Source: CAWDVH01 sp963805705
Lineage (GTDB): Bacteria > Actinomycetota > Actinomycetes > Streptosporangiales > Streptosporangiaceae
Length of the DNA: 64,000 bases
Assembly (NCBI GenBank): GCA_963805705.1
Contig: CAWDVH010000005.1
Coordinates: forward strand, 1,550,001 to 1,614,000
Direction: 5' to 3'
Shown here in pieces: positions 24,517 through 34,200 of this stretch. Made by a program: the position numbers and the translations under genes. Each line of letters opens with the position of its first letter. The stretch's first letter is position 1. The notes beneath the pieces were generated by a model. The model was not told where the DNA came from, searched no databases, and was given only the letters and a program-made list of their open reading frames with translations.

Positions 24517-27500
24517 GCCTGGGCCTCCTCGAGCTGCCCCTCGACCTGGAGGTAGATCTCCCGCAGCGCCGCCAGCGTCGCCTCCTGCGGCGCCGCCCAC
24601 AGGCCCCGGTCGGCCGCCTCGAGCAGCCGCTCGGTGATCCCGCGCAGCGCCCACGGGTTGCTGGCCTCCAGGAACTGCCGGGTCTGCGGGTCGAGCACGT
24701 AGGAGGCGGTCAGCTGCTCGTACATCCAGTCGGCGACCACCCCGGTCGTGGCGTCCCAGCCGAATAGGTAGTCAACCGTGGCGGCGAGCTCGAACGCGCC
24801 CTTGTAGCCATGCCGGCGCATCGCGCTGATCCACCGGGGGTTCACCACCCGGGAGCGGAACACGCGGGCCGACTCCTCGACCAGCGACCGGGTCCGGACA
24901 TTGTCCGGCCGCGTGCTGTCCCCGACGTAGGCCAGCGGGGCGGTGCCGGTCAGCGACCGGACCGTCGCGATCATGCCGCCGTGGTACTGGTAGTAGTCGT
25001 CGGAGTCGGCGATGTCATGCTCGCGGGTGTCAGTGTTCTTCACCGCCAGGGCGATCCGTCGGTAGGACGACTCCATGTCCTCGCGGGCCGGCCGCCCGTC
25101 CAGCTCCCGGCCGTAGGCGTGCCCGCCCCAGGCCGCGTACACCTCGGCCAGGTCACCGTCGTCCCGCCAGGACCGGCTCTCCATCAGCGGGAGCAGGCCC
25201 GCGCCGTAGGATCCGGGCGGCGAGCCGAAGATGCGCGTGGTGGCCCGCCGCAGGTCCGCATGCCGCTCCAGGTCGGCCAGCGCGTGCGCGCGGACGAAGT
25301 TGGTGGCGCCGTCCTCATCCAGCCCGGCGGCCAGCTGGACGGCATCGTCCAGGAGTGCCACCACATGCGGGAACGCGTCCCGGAAGAACCCGCTGATCCG
25401 GACGACCACGTCGATCCGCGGCCGCCGGAGCTCCCCGGCGGCGATGGCCTCAAGGCCGGTGACCCGGCGGCTGGCCTCATCCCACACCGGCCGCACCCCG
25501 AGCAGGGCCAGCACCTCGGCGATGTCATCGCCGGAGGTCCGCATGGCGGCCGTGCCCCAGACCGACAGTCCCACCGTGGGCGGCCACTGCCCGGTGTCCT
25601 CGCGGTACCGGGCCAGCAGGGACTCGGCGAGCTGCTGGCCGGTGTCCCAGGCGAGCCTGGACGGCACGGCCTTGGGATCCACGGCGTAGAAATTCCGGCC
25701 GGTCGGCAGGGTGTTGATCAGCCCGCGCAGCGGGGATCCGCTCGGGCCGGCCGGCACGTGCCCGCCGTCGAGGGCGTGCAGCACCGCATCTATCTCGCCG
25801 CACGTGGCCGCGAGCCGCGGGATGAGCTCGCGGGCGGCAAAACGCAACAGCCGGGCGACACCCTCGTCGGCCCGGCCGAGTACCTCCGTGGCCACGGCCG
25901 GGGCGGCATCGTCCGCCCAGCCGGCCAGCTCCATCCCCTCGACCAGGGCCCTGGCCAGTTCCTCGGCCCGGTCGACCACGGCGCGAGACGACGTGCCGTC
26001 CTCGACCAGGCCGAGCGCCTCGCGCAGGCCGGGCATCCCGGTGCCGCCCGCCCAGATCTGGCGCGCCTGGAGCATGGCCAGCACCAGGCCGACCCGCTGC
26101 GCGCCTTCCGGGGCCACCCCGAGCACGTGCAGCCCGTCCCGGATCTGGGCGTCCTTGACGGTGCACAGCCAGCCGTCCACGTGCAGCAGGAACTCGTCGA
26201 ACTCGGCGTCGTGCGGGCGGGAGTCCAGGCCGAGGTCGTGGTCCAGCCTGGCCGCCTGGATCAGCGTCCAGATCTGAGCCCGGATCGCCGGGACCTTGGC
26301 CGGGTCCAGCGCGGCCACGGCCGCGTGCTCGTCCATCAGCTGCTCCAGCCGGGCCAGGTCACCGTAGGTCTCGGCCCTGGTCATCGGCGGCACCAGGTGA
26401 TCCACGATCGTGGCGTGCGCGCGGCGCTTGGCCTGCGTGCCCTCGCCAGGGTCGTTCACCAGGAACGGGTAGATCAGCGGCAGGTTGCCCAGGGCCGCGT
26501 CCGGGCCGCAGGCCGCCGACATGCCGAGATTCTTGCCCGGCAGCCACTCGAGGTTCCCGTGCTTGCCCATGTGCACGATGGCGTGTGCGCCGAAGCCCTC
26601 CTCCAGCCAGCGGTAGGCGGCCAGGTAATGATGGCTCGGCGGCAGGTCAGGATCGTGGTAGATCGCGACCGGGTTCTCCCCGAAACCGCGCGGCGGCTGC
26701 ACCAGCAGCACCACGTGGCCGGCGGTGAGGGCGGCCAGCACGATGTCGCCGTCGCGGTCGACGTAGAGCTCGCCCGGCGGCTGCCCCCAGGCCTTCTCCA
26801 TCGAGGCGCGCAGCCCGGCCGGCAGAGCGTCAAACCAGCGCCGGTACTGCGCGGCCGGGATGCGCACGGCGGCGCCGGCCATCTGTTCGTCGGTCAGCCA
26901 CTCGGGGTCCTGGCCGCCGGCCGCGATGACGGCATGGATCAGGGCATCGCCGTCGGGCGGTTCGAGCCCGGGCAGTGCGTCAGGCCCGCTGACCGGACCG
27001 ACGTCGTACCCGCGCTCGCGCATGGCCCGCAGCAGCCTGACGGTGCTGACGGGGGTGTCGAGGCCGACCGCGTTCCCGATTCTTGAATGCTTGGTCGGGT
27101 AGGCCGACAGCACGACCGCCACCCGGCGGCCAGCGGGCGGGATGTGCCGCAGCCGCCCGAGCGCGACCGCCGTCCCGGCCACCCGCGCGGCGCGCTCGGC
27201 GTCGGGGACGTAGCGCGACAGGCCGTCCGCGCCGGTCTCCTTGAACGAGAACGGCACGCTGATCAGCCGTCCGTCGAACTCCGGGATCGCCACCTGGGTC
27301 GCCGCGTCCAGCGGGCTCAGCCCGGCATTGGCGTCGGCCCACTGGGCTCTGGGCGAGGTCAGGCACAGCGCCTGGACCACCGGGATATCCAGGGCGGCGA
27401 TCGCCCCGACGTCCCAGGCCTCGTCGTCGCCGCCTGCCTGGGACTGCGCGGGCACCGTGCCGCCCGCCGCGAGCACGGTCACGATCAGGACGTCCGCCGT

Positions 27501-28193
27501 GCCCAGTGCGGCCAGCAGGTCGGGGCCGGCGCTCCGCAGGCTGGCGCACCAGACCGGCAGGGCACGGGCGCCGCAGGACCCGATCGCCGTGCACAGGGCG
27601 TCCACGAACGCCGTGTTGCCCGCCAGCTCGTGCGCCCGGTAGTAGAGCACCGCCACGACCGGCTCGTCCTGTGTTACTGGCTCGCCCGGCGCCACCGGCT
27701 CGCCCGGCCCGGTCGGCTCGCCGTGCTGGCCCGGCTCGCCCGGCGGCCACGGGCGCAGGCCCCAGGCGGGCATCGGCTCGGGCGCGGCGAAGCCATTACC
27801 GCCCATCAGGACGGTGTCGGCCAGGAAGTTCGCGAGCTCGCGCAGGTTTCCCTGGCCGCCGTGAGCCAGGTACTGGTGTGCCTGCGCGGCGATGCCGGCG
27901 GGGACGCTGGACAGCGCCATCAAGGCGGCGTCGGGGACCATCTCGCCGCCCAGGACGATCAGCGGCAGCGGCTGGCGCCGCAGCGCCGCCAGGCCGTCCG
28001 GCCAGGCTTGCTGGCCGCCGAGCAGCCGCACGACGACCACGTCGACGCCGTCCAGCAGGACGGGCAGGTCAGCGGCCGGCAGCCGGGCCGGGTTGGCCAG
28101 GCGGTACGGCGCGCCGCTGGAACTGGCGGCGAGCAGGTCGGTGTCGGAAGTGGACAGCAGCAGGACGCTGGCGTGACGGTCGTGATCCACCAT
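24513..28193 (-). CDS. cobN: Cobaltochelatase large subunit CobN
   Basis: 1226 residues. The ATG at 28193 has GAGGAGG upstream and starts MVDHDRHASVLLLS, as in homologues. The frame stays open to 28472, but that extension runs through the cobalamin riboswitch and is not coding. Family signatures include HMGKHGNLEWLPGKN (about residue 540), VWGTAAMRTSGDDIAEVL and a C-terminal NPWALRGITERLLEA. CobN inserts Co2+ into hydrogenobyrinic acid a,c-diamide with an ATPase partner, here the fused ChlI/D protein encoded next. A short Pro/Glu repeat (GEPV-type) near residue 155-175 looks like a linker. The operon is under riboswitch control. Confidence 0.93.
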   Translation of the reverse strand: MVDHDRHASVLLLSTSDTDLLAASSSGAPYRLANPARLPAADLPVLLDGVDVVVVRLLGGQQAWPDGLAALRRQPLPLIVLGGEMVPDAALMALSSVPAGIAAQAHQYLAHGGQGNLRELANFLADTVLMGGNGFAAPEPMPAWGLRPWPPGEPGQHGEPTGPGEPVAPGEPVTQDEPVVAVLYYRAHELAGNTAFVDALCTAIGSCGARALPVWCASLRSAGPDLLAALGTADVLIVTVLAAGGTVPAQSQAGGDDEAWDVGAIAALDIPVVQALCLTSPRAQWADANAGLSPLDAATQVAIPEFDGRLISVPFSFKETGADGLSRYVPDAERAARVAGTAVALGRLRHIPPAGRRVAVVLSAYPTKHSRIGNAVGLDTPVSTVRLLRAMRERGYDVGPVSGPDALPGLEPPDGDALIHAVIAAGGQDPEWLTDEQMAGAAVRIPAAQYRRWFDALPAGLRASMEKAWGQPPGELYVDRDGDIVLAALTAGHVVLLVQPPRGFGENPVAIYHDPDLPPSHHYLAAYRWLEEGFGAHAIVHMGKHGNLEWLPGKNLGMSAACGPDAALGNLPLIYPFLVNDPGEGTQAKRRAHATIVDHLVPPMTRAETYGDLARLEQLMDEHAAVAALDPAKVPAIRAQIWTLIQAARLDHDLGLDSRPHDAEFDEFLLHVDGWLCTVKDAQIRDGLHVLGVAPEGAQRVGLVLAMLQARQIWAGGTGMPGLREALGLVEDGTSSRAVVDRAEELARALVEGMELAGWADDAAPAVATEVLGRADEGVARLLRFAARELIPRLAATCGEIDAVLHALDGGHVPAGPSGSPLRGLINTLPTGRNFYAVDPKAVPSRLAWDTGQQLAESLLARYREDTGQWPPTVGLSVWGTAAMRTSGDDIAEVLALLGVRPVWDEASRRVTGLEAIAAGELRRPRIDVVVRISGFFRDAFPHVVALLDDAVQLAAGLDEDGATNFVRAHALADLERHADLRRATTRIFGSPPGSYGAGLLPLMESRSWRDDGDLAEVYAAWGGHAYGRELDGRPAREDMESSYRRIALAVKNTDTREHDIADSDDYYQYHGGMIATVRSLTGTAPLAYVGDSTRPDNVRTRSLVEESARVFRSRVVNPRWISAMRRHGYKGAFELAATVDYLFGWDATTGVVADWMYEQLTASYVLDPQTRQFLEASNPWALRGITERLLEAADRGLWAAPQEATLAALREIYLQVEGQLEEAQA

Positions 28194-28228
28194 CGGCCCT
28201 CCTCGGGGTCCGCGCCCCGGGTCGTGGG

Positions 28229-28405
28229 TGGCGGCGGCCGGAGTGTCCTGGCTCCCGGATCGGCGCGCGCCCCGGCCTTCCAGCCCGTACGGGCCGTGAC
28301 CATGCTGGGTCTTGCTCCCCGGTGACAGTGGCGGGACCGCGCCGGATTCGCACCGGCTTCCTCCACTGGCCGTCGCTAGCTCCTGTGACTCTCGCGCACA
28401 CCGTG
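28229..28405 (-). promoter_or_regulatory. Cobalamin riboswitch upstream of cobN
   Basis: Reading the minus strand, the region has the conserved core of the cobalamin riboswitch: GAAGCCGGTGCGAATCCGGC, then GCGGTCCCGCCACTGTCACC (the B12 box with GCCACTG), then GGGAGCCAGGACACTCCGGCC in the 3' part. It ends about 35 nt before the cobN ribosome site, so it would control translation or early termination of the cobN-chelatase-cobO-cobB/A operon in response to adenosylcobalamin. Boundaries are approximate. Confidence 0.9.
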
Positions 28406-28412
28406 GCGGCCC

Positions 28413-28444
28413 GTCAACCACGGACGCACCCAGGCGTCGTTGAC
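28413..28444. repeat. Imperfect inverted repeat between cobN riboswitch and cobG
   Basis: GTCAAC at 28413-28418 pairs with GTTGAC at 28439-28444, and inside it GACGC at 28423-28427 pairs with GCGTC at 28434-28438. It stands upstream of the riboswitch on the minus strand and upstream of cobG on the plus strand, so it could be an operator of either promoter. Confidence 0.45.
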
Positions 28445-28497
28445 CTTGACCAATGGCGACCGCTACCGTCACGTTCTGTCCGATCCGGAGCGCACGA

Positions 28498-28535
28498 TCG
28501 CCACGCGCACGATCCCGTCGCCACGCGCACGATCC
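28498..28535 (+). repeat. Direct repeat upstream of cobG
   Basis: The 17-bp unit CGCCACGCGCACGATCC appears twice, starting at about 28498 and 28519, in the cobG leader just before a GAGGGAGG ribosome site. No function is assigned. Confidence 0.6.
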
Positions 28536-28576
28536 GAGGGAGGCCCAGTGACGCCACCGCCTGCGGGCCGTTCCTC

Positions 28577-29827
28577 GTGACCGCTGCGGACGGCCGCCAC
28601 GGCCTGGCCGGGGCCGCGGACGCCTGTCCCGGCCTGCTCGACCTGCACGAGGCCAGGGATGGCTACGTGGCCAGGATCCGGCTGCCCGGCGGCTATGTCA
28701 CCGGCCGCCGGCTGCGGACCCTGGCGGCACTGGCCAGCGGGCTCGGCAACGGCTGCGTGGATCTCACGGCCCGCGCCAACGTGCAGCTGCGAGGGATCAG
28801 GGCCGATGACGCAGGCGAGCTGGCCCGCCGGGCGGCCGCCGCGGGGCTGCTGCCGTCGCCGCGCTCACGACAAGGCGCGCAACATCACCGCGAGCCCGCT
28901 CGCCGGGCTGGCCGGGCACCCAGAGGTGCGCTGGCTGGTGCGGGCGCTGGACCGCGCCGTGCTGGCCGATCCTGACCTGGCCGGGCTGCCAGGGCGGTTC
29001 ATCTTCTGCCTGGACGACGGCAGCGGCCGGGCCGGTCTCAGCCGCTGCGACGTCGGCCTGCGCCGGGGCGCGGACGGCGCGGACCTCATCGTGGCCGGCC
29101 GCGATGCCGGCCGGCACGGGCCAGCCGGGCCCATGGTCAACCTCGCGGCCGAGGCAGCGCGGGCCTTCCTCCGCCAGCGTCAGCAGATCCCCGAGCCGGG
29201 CCGGCTGATCTCAGGCCAGGACCCGGCCTCTGAGCCGGGCCAGCCGGGGCCGGCGACCCGCGTGGCCGGGCTGCCCGATGGCGGGGCGGCGATCGCCGCG
29301 GCCCTCGGCGGCGCCCTGGGCAAACGGGTCACCGACAACGTCAGCCGACTGCCGCTGGGGCTGGTTCGCGATGACGTGGCGGTCGCGACGGGAACGGCGC
29401 CGGCGCCTGGCCGGCCGTCGTGGTCGCCGCGCCGCTGGCCCGCCTGACCGGACCGCAACTGCGGCTGCTCGGCCGGATGGTGCGCCCCGGCGACGCCGCC
29501 CGGCTCACCGTCGCGGGCCGGATCGTACTGCCGCTGGCCGAGCCGGCCGGCGGCGCGCTGGCGCGGCTGGCCGGGGCCGGCCTGCTCGTCTGCGATGATC
29601 ACGCCCTGGCGACGGTGACGGCCTGCAGCGGGATGTCCTGCGCCAGGTCGCTCGCCGACGTGCGCTCCGCGGCGGCCCGCGTGGCCGGGGTGGCCGCGGT
29701 GCACTGGGCCGGGTGCGGCCGCACGTGCGGCCGGCCGGCCGACGCCACCGCCGTCGTGGCCGTGGCGGCGGATCAGTACACGCTCCCCGGCGGCCGGGTC
29801 CTGCACACCGCGGCAGGCCGGGCGTGA
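28577..29827 (+). pseudogene. cobG: cobG, precorrin-3B synthase, broken by frameshifts
   Basis: Similarity to CobG runs continuously but in alternating frames: frame 2 from about 28577 to 28855 (CPGLLDLHEA and LTARANVQLRG), frame 0 from 28862 to about 29405 (HDKARNITASPLAGL to VSRLPLGLV), and frame 2 again to the stop at 29827 (AWPAVVVAAPLARLTG, then the cluster ligands CSGMSCARS and HWAGCGRTCG). One extra base is implied near 28855-28862 and one missing base near 29390-29415. A good ribosome site (GAGGGAGG) precedes a GTG at 28548 whose frame ends after 10 codons, suggesting a third shift. CobG is the O2-dependent iron-sulfur/siroheme-type monooxygenase making precorrin-3B in the aerobic route. 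Coupled to cobH by GTGA. Confidence 0.8.
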
Positions 29828-30453
29828 TTCCCGCCTACGAGCGCGATGGCGCAGCGATCTACCGCGCGTCGTTCGCGGTGATCCGCCGGGAAGCGGACCT
29901 GGCGGGCGTGCCGCCCGACCTCGAGCGCGCTGCCGTGCGCATGATCCACGCCTGCGGCATGACGGACCTGGTCGCGGACCTGGCCTGGTCACCGGATTTC
30001 GCGGCGGAGGCGCAGGCGGCGCTGAGCGCTGGCGCGCCGGTCCTGTGCGACTCCTCCATGGTCGCGGCGGGCATCACCAGGTCCAGGCTCCCGGCCGGCA
30101 ACGAGGTCGTCTGCACGCTGCGCGACCCGCGCGTGGCCGGGCTCGCCGGGCAGCTGGGGACCACCAGGACGGCCGCGGCCGTCGAGCTGTGGCGTGACCG
30201 GCTGGACGGCGCGCTGGTGGCGGTCGGCAACGCGCCCACCGCGCTTTTCCGCCTCCTGGAGATGGTGGCGGCCGGAGCGCCCCGGCCCGCTGCGGTGGTG
30301 GGCATGCCGGTCGGCTTCATCGGCGCCGCCGAGTCCAAGACGGCCCTGGCCGACCACCCGCTGCGGCTCCCCTTCCTGGTCGTGCACGGACGTCGCGGCG
30401 GATCCGCGATCGCGTCCGCGGCCGTCAACGCCCTCGCGAGCAAGGCAGAGTGA
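29824..30453 (+). CDS. cobH: Precorrin-8X methylmutase
   Basis: 209 residues from a GTG at 29824 in the GTGA overlap with cobG. The family pattern is complete: IRREADLAGVP, AVRMIHACGMTDL with the catalytic His (about residue 42), CDSSMVAAGITRSRLP, VGNAPTALFRLLEM and VGMPVGFIGAAESK. It moves the C11 methyl to C12, converting precorrin-8X to hydrogenobyrinic acid. Intact and normal length. Followed after 7 bp by the cobI-cobJ gene. Confidence 0.92.
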   Translation: MIPAYERDGAAIYRASFAVIRREADLAGVPPDLERAAVRMIHACGMTDLVADLAWSPDFAAEAQAALSAGAPVLCDSSMVAAGITRSRLPAGNEVVCTLRDPRVAGLAGQLGTTRTAAAVELWRDRLDGALVAVGNAPTALFRLLEMVAAGAPRPAAVVGMPVGFIGAAESKTALADHPLRLPFLVVHGRRGGSAIASAAVNALASKAE

Positions 30454-30460
30454 CACCACC

Positions 30461-32045
30461 ATGACACCAGGCCGCCTCACCGGCGTCGGGGTCGGCCCCG
30501 GCGATCCCGAGCTGGTCACCATGCGCGCCGCGCGGCTGATCGCCGAGGCCAGCGTGGTGGCGTATCACTGCGCGCGGCACGGCCGCAGCATCGCCAGGGC
30601 GGCCGCGGAACCCTACCTGCGGCCGGGCCAGATCGAGGAAGTGCTGCGCTACCCGGTGACGACCGAGGGCACCGATCATCCCGGCGGCTACCCTGGCGCC
30701 CTCGCCGACTTCTACGAGGATGCGGCCGAGCCGGCTGGCGGCGCACCTGGCGGACGGCCGGGACGTCGTCGTGCTGTGCGAGGGGGATCCCGGCTTCTAC
30801 GGCTCCTACCAGCACCTGCACGCGCGCCTGCGGGGACGGTTCAGCGCGCAGATCGTTCCTGGCGTGTCGTCGGTCTCGGCGGCCGCGGCGGCGGTCGGCC
30901 AGCCGCTGGTCCAGCACGATGAGTCGCTCACCGTCCTGACCGGCACCCTGCCGCCGGATGCGCTGCGCGCCCGGCTGGCGGCGGCCGGCGGGGACGCGGT
31001 GGCGATCCTCAAGCTCGGCCGCGAATTCGCGGCGGTGCGGGCCGCGCTGGAGGACACGGGCCTGCTCGACCGCGCGCATTACGTGGAGCGCGCCGGAACT
31101 GATGCGCAGCGCGTGGCGCCGCTGGCCGACGTCGATCCCGGCTCGGTGCCGTACATGTCGCTGGCCCTGGTGCCCGGCCGGGGCGAGCGGCCGCCGGCCC
31201 GTGCTGGCGTGACGGTCGTCGGGCTCGGCCCCGGCGACCCGGCCTGGCTGACCCCGGAGTCGGCCGCCGCGATCGCCGGGGCCACCGACCTGGTCGGCTA
31301 CCGGCCTTACCTGGCCCGGATTCCGCAGCGGCCTGGCCAGCACCGGCACGCCTCGGGGAACACCGTGGAGGCCGGCCGGGCGGCGCTCGCGCTCGACCTG
31401 GCCGTCAAGGGCGGCCGCGTGGTGGTGGTCTCCTCCGGCGACCCAGGGGTTTTCGCCATGGCCTCCGCGGTGCTGGAGGAGGCCGCGGCCGACGGCGGGC
31501 GCTGGGCGGGCATCGAGATCGACATCCTGCCGGGCGTCACCGCCGCCCAGGCGGTGGCCAGCCGGGCCGGGGCGCCGCTCGGCCACGACTACTGCGTCAT
31601 CAGCCTGTCGGACCGGCTCAAGCCCTGGCCGGTCATCGCCGAGCGCATCGAGAAGGCCGCCGCCGCGGACCTGGTCCTGGCCCTGTACAACCCGGCGTCG
31701 CGCACCCGCCAGTGGCAGGTCAGCGCCGTCCGCGAGCTGGTGCTGCGGCATCGCTCCCCCGCTACCCCCGTCGTCGTCGGCCGCAGCGTCGGCCGGGCTG
31801 ACGAGCAGGTGAGCATCACCTCGCTGGAGGAGCTTGATCCGGCGGGCATCGACATGAATACGCTGCTGATTGTCGGGTCGAGCACCACGCGGACGGCCCG
31901 CCAGCACGGGCGGCCGGTCGTCTTCACGCCCCGGCACTACGCGGGGCCCGATGCCGCGCCGGAAGCTGCCCGAGCACCCACCGGACGGCGTCATCCACGG
32001 CCGGCACGGACACCGCCGCCGGCGAATCCGGCCGGCGAATCATGA
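30461..32045 (+). pseudogene. cobIJ: cobI-cobJ fusion (precorrin-2 C20- and precorrin-3B C17-methyltransferase), one frameshift
   Basis: The ATG at 30461 opens CobI (GRLTGVGVGPGDPELVTMRAARL) in frame 2; near 30715-30725 the frame changes to 0, where CobI continues (RLAAHLADGRDVVVLCEGDPGFYGSY) and is followed from about 31206 by CobJ (VTVVGLGPGDPAWLTPES to ITSLEELDPAGIDMNTLLIVG). Removing one C in GAGCCGG would restore the frame. Mycobacteria carry the same CobI-CobJ fusion (about 500 residues), so the fusion is normal and the shift is not. The two domains add methyl groups at C20 and C17. The 3' end overlaps the convergent cobK by about 120 bp. Confidence 0.85.
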
Positions 32046-32732
32046 CCACCGGAAGGCCCAGGTCACGGGCCGCGTCCAGCTTGCCTGCCGTCATCGGGCC
32101 GCCGCTGTCCTTGGTGACCAGGACCCCGATCGCGAAGTGCCGCATCAGCGCGCGCTCAGGCTCGCGGGCATAAGGCCCCCTGGCCAGCAGTACCTCGCGG
32201 TTGGCCGGCATCGGGCCGTGCGGGGGGTCCACGCAGCGGATCAGGAACCACAGCCGGTCCAGGGCGGCGAAGGCGGCCAGTCCCTGCCGGCCGGTGGTGA
32301 GGAACACCCGCGCGCCGAGGGCGGGCAGGAGCGAGGCGGCCTCCGCCAGTGAGCAGGCGTGATGCCAGTCATCACCGGGCTGCGCCTGCCATCCGGGACG
32401 CAGCAGGCGCAGCAGCGGCAGGCTCGCACGGGCGCAGGCCTCGACGGCGTGCGCGCTGATGGTCTCGGCGAACGGGTGCGTCGCGTCGACCACGGCGCCG
32501 ACGCCCTCAGCCCGGGCCCAGTCCGCCATGGCCCGCACGCCGCCGAAGCCGCCGATCCGGACCTCGCCGGCCGGCAGCGCCGGGTCGCGGACCCGGCCCG
32601 CCAGTGAGCTGATCACCCGCAGGCCTGGCCGGCGGCCAGGTCGGCGGCCAGCGCCCGTGCCTCGGACGTCCCGCCGAGCACGAGTACGGTACGGCAGCCC
32701 GTCTCCTGGCCGGCCGTGACCGCGCCCGTCAT
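31924..32732 (-). pseudogene. cobK: cobK, precorrin-6A reductase, one frameshift
   Basis: The N-terminus starts at an ATG (32732) overlapping the amidase stop by ATGA, and reads VLVLGGTSEARALAADLAA, the NADPH-binding start of CobK/CbiJ. This frame stops at about 32613. The rest of CobK (VISSLAGRV, then VVDATHPFAETISAHAV and GVLVTKDSGGPMTAGKLDAAR) continues in the next frame to 31924. Adding one C to GGCCGCC near 32630 would give LARRPGLRVISSLAGRV and a whole protein of about 269 residues. CobK reduces precorrin-6A to precorrin-6B. Confidence 0.85.
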
Positions 32733-34189
32733 CCCGATGTCAGCGGCGGCCTGGCGAAGGCGGTACCGGCCGCGGCCTCCAGGAGCTCCGCGATCGCCAG
32801 CAGGCGCAGGTCGGACAGGAACGGCCCGATCACCTGGATGCCCGCCGGCAGCCCGTCCGGCGTCAGGCCGGCCGGCAGCGTCACCACCGGCAGCAGGACG
32901 GACCCGATCGCGCCGCACCAGGCCATCGCGACCAAGTGAGGGACCGCGACGCCGTCGACGTCGAGCACCCGGTCGGTGATAAGCCCGGCGGTGTCATGCG
33001 GGAATGCCGTGGTCGGCATGACCGGCGCGAGGACGACGTCGTACTGCCGGAAGAGCGCCGCCCACGCGGCGCGCTGGTCCTGGCGCACCGAGTTGGCCCG
33101 AGCCCACGAGCGGTACCGGCTGGCCAGCGCGCGTCCCGCATTGACCAGGGGGTCATCGCCAGGAACCGCCTCAAGCTCAGCGAACGCCGCGAACGTGTCA
33201 TCGGGCAGCCCTGTCCCTATGATCGGCAAGACGAGGTCCTGCCACGATCGCAGGCCGTCGGCCAGTGGCACGGGCAGCGGCACGGCGTCGACCCGCGCGC
33301 CGGCCGCGCCGACCCGGCCCGCGAACGCCTCCAGCCGGGCGCGGACGTCGCGGGCGACCGGCAGCAGATCGCTGCCCTCGGCGAACACGGTGGCCACGCG
33401 AAGCTCCGTCACGTCGCCGATGGCAGGCCCCGCATCGAGTTCGAGGCGCCACGCCGCGGCGTCCTGCGGGACCGGGCCCGCGATGATGCCGAGCGCCGTG
33501 CGGAGATCTTCCAGGCTGCGCGCGAGCGGGCCGCTGGCGTTGATGTCGGTTTCGACGAGGTTTCCTGGCGGGCCAGGAATATGGCCCCGGCTGGGTACCA
33601 CGCCCCAGGAGGTCTTGAGCCCGTAGACGCCGTTGAAGTGGGCAGGATTGCGGATCGACCCGCCGATGTCGCTGCCGAGCTCCAGCGGGGTAAGGCCGGC
33701 GGCGACGGCCGCCGCGGCCCCGCCCGATGACCCGCCCGCGGTGCGGGTGCGGTCCCACGGGTTGCTGGTGACGCCGTAGACGTCGTTGAACGTCTGGAAG
33801 TCGCCCGCGTACAACGGGGTGTTGGACTTGCCGAAGACGATGGCGCCGGCCGCCTTGAGCCGGCCGACCGCGAGCGCGTCATTCTGCGGAATGTGATCGC
33901 TGAGCTCGGGGGCACCAGCGGTGGTGACCAGGCCCTCGGTCTCCCAGACGTCCTTCACCGTCATGGGCAGCCCGTGCAGCAGGCCGACGGCATCGCCCGC
34001 GACTGTTGCCTCGTCGGCCGCGTCGGCGGCGGCCAGGGCGCGGTCGATGTCCAGGGCGACGATGGCATTGAGGCCGGGGTTGTACTGCTCCACGCGGGCC
34101 AGGAGATGGTCAAGCAGCTCCCGGCTGGAGATGACCCGGTCCCGCAGGGCGCGGGTGAGCTCGGTTGTCGTCGCGAAGTCGAGATCCAT
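32729..34189 (-). CDS. Amidase signature family protein
   Basis: 486 residues; ATG at 34189 preceded by GAGGGAA. The catalytic Lys lies in MTVKDVWE (about residue 78), and the amidase signature GGSSGGAAAAVAAGLTP with LGSDIGGSIRNPAHFNGVYG supplies the cis-Ser and nucleophile Ser. Cytoplasmic. Family members hydrolyse diverse amides; no evidence picks a substrate, and it is not GatA by context. The stop overlaps the cobK start (ATGA), while the gene follows a patatin-like gene by 11 bp, so patatin, amidase and cobK probably form one transcript. Confidence 0.87.
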   Translation of the reverse strand: MDLDFATTTELTRALRDRVISSRELLDHLLARVEQYNPGLNAIVALDIDRALAAADAADEATVAGDAVGLLHGLPMTVKDVWETEGLVTTAGAPELSDHIPQNDALAVGRLKAAGAIVFGKSNTPLYAGDFQTFNDVYGVTSNPWDRTRTAGGSSGGAAAAVAAGLTPLELGSDIGGSIRNPAHFNGVYGLKTSWGVVPSRGHIPGPPGNLVETDINASGPLARSLEDLRTALGIIAGPVPQDAAAWRLELDAGPAIGDVTELRVATVFAEGSDLLPVARDVRARLEAFAGRVGAAGARVDAVPLPVPLADGLRSWQDLVLPIIGTGLPDDTFAAFAELEAVPGDDPLVNAGRALASRYRSWARANSVRQDQRAAWAALFRQYDVVLAPVMPTTAFPHDTAGLITDRVLDVDGVAVPHLVAMAWCGAIGSVLLPVVTLPAGLTPDGLPAGIQVIGPFLSDLRLLAIAELLEAAAGTAFARPPLTSG

Positions 34190-34200
34190 GTCTGATTCCC

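Noticed and set aside
24810..27086. 758-codon open frame opposite cobN
   Set aside because: Antisense shadow of cobN without any recognisable domain.
28194..28472. N-terminal extension of CobN
   Set aside because: The open frame continues, but it overlaps the cobalamin riboswitch and a good ribosome site supports the start at 28193.
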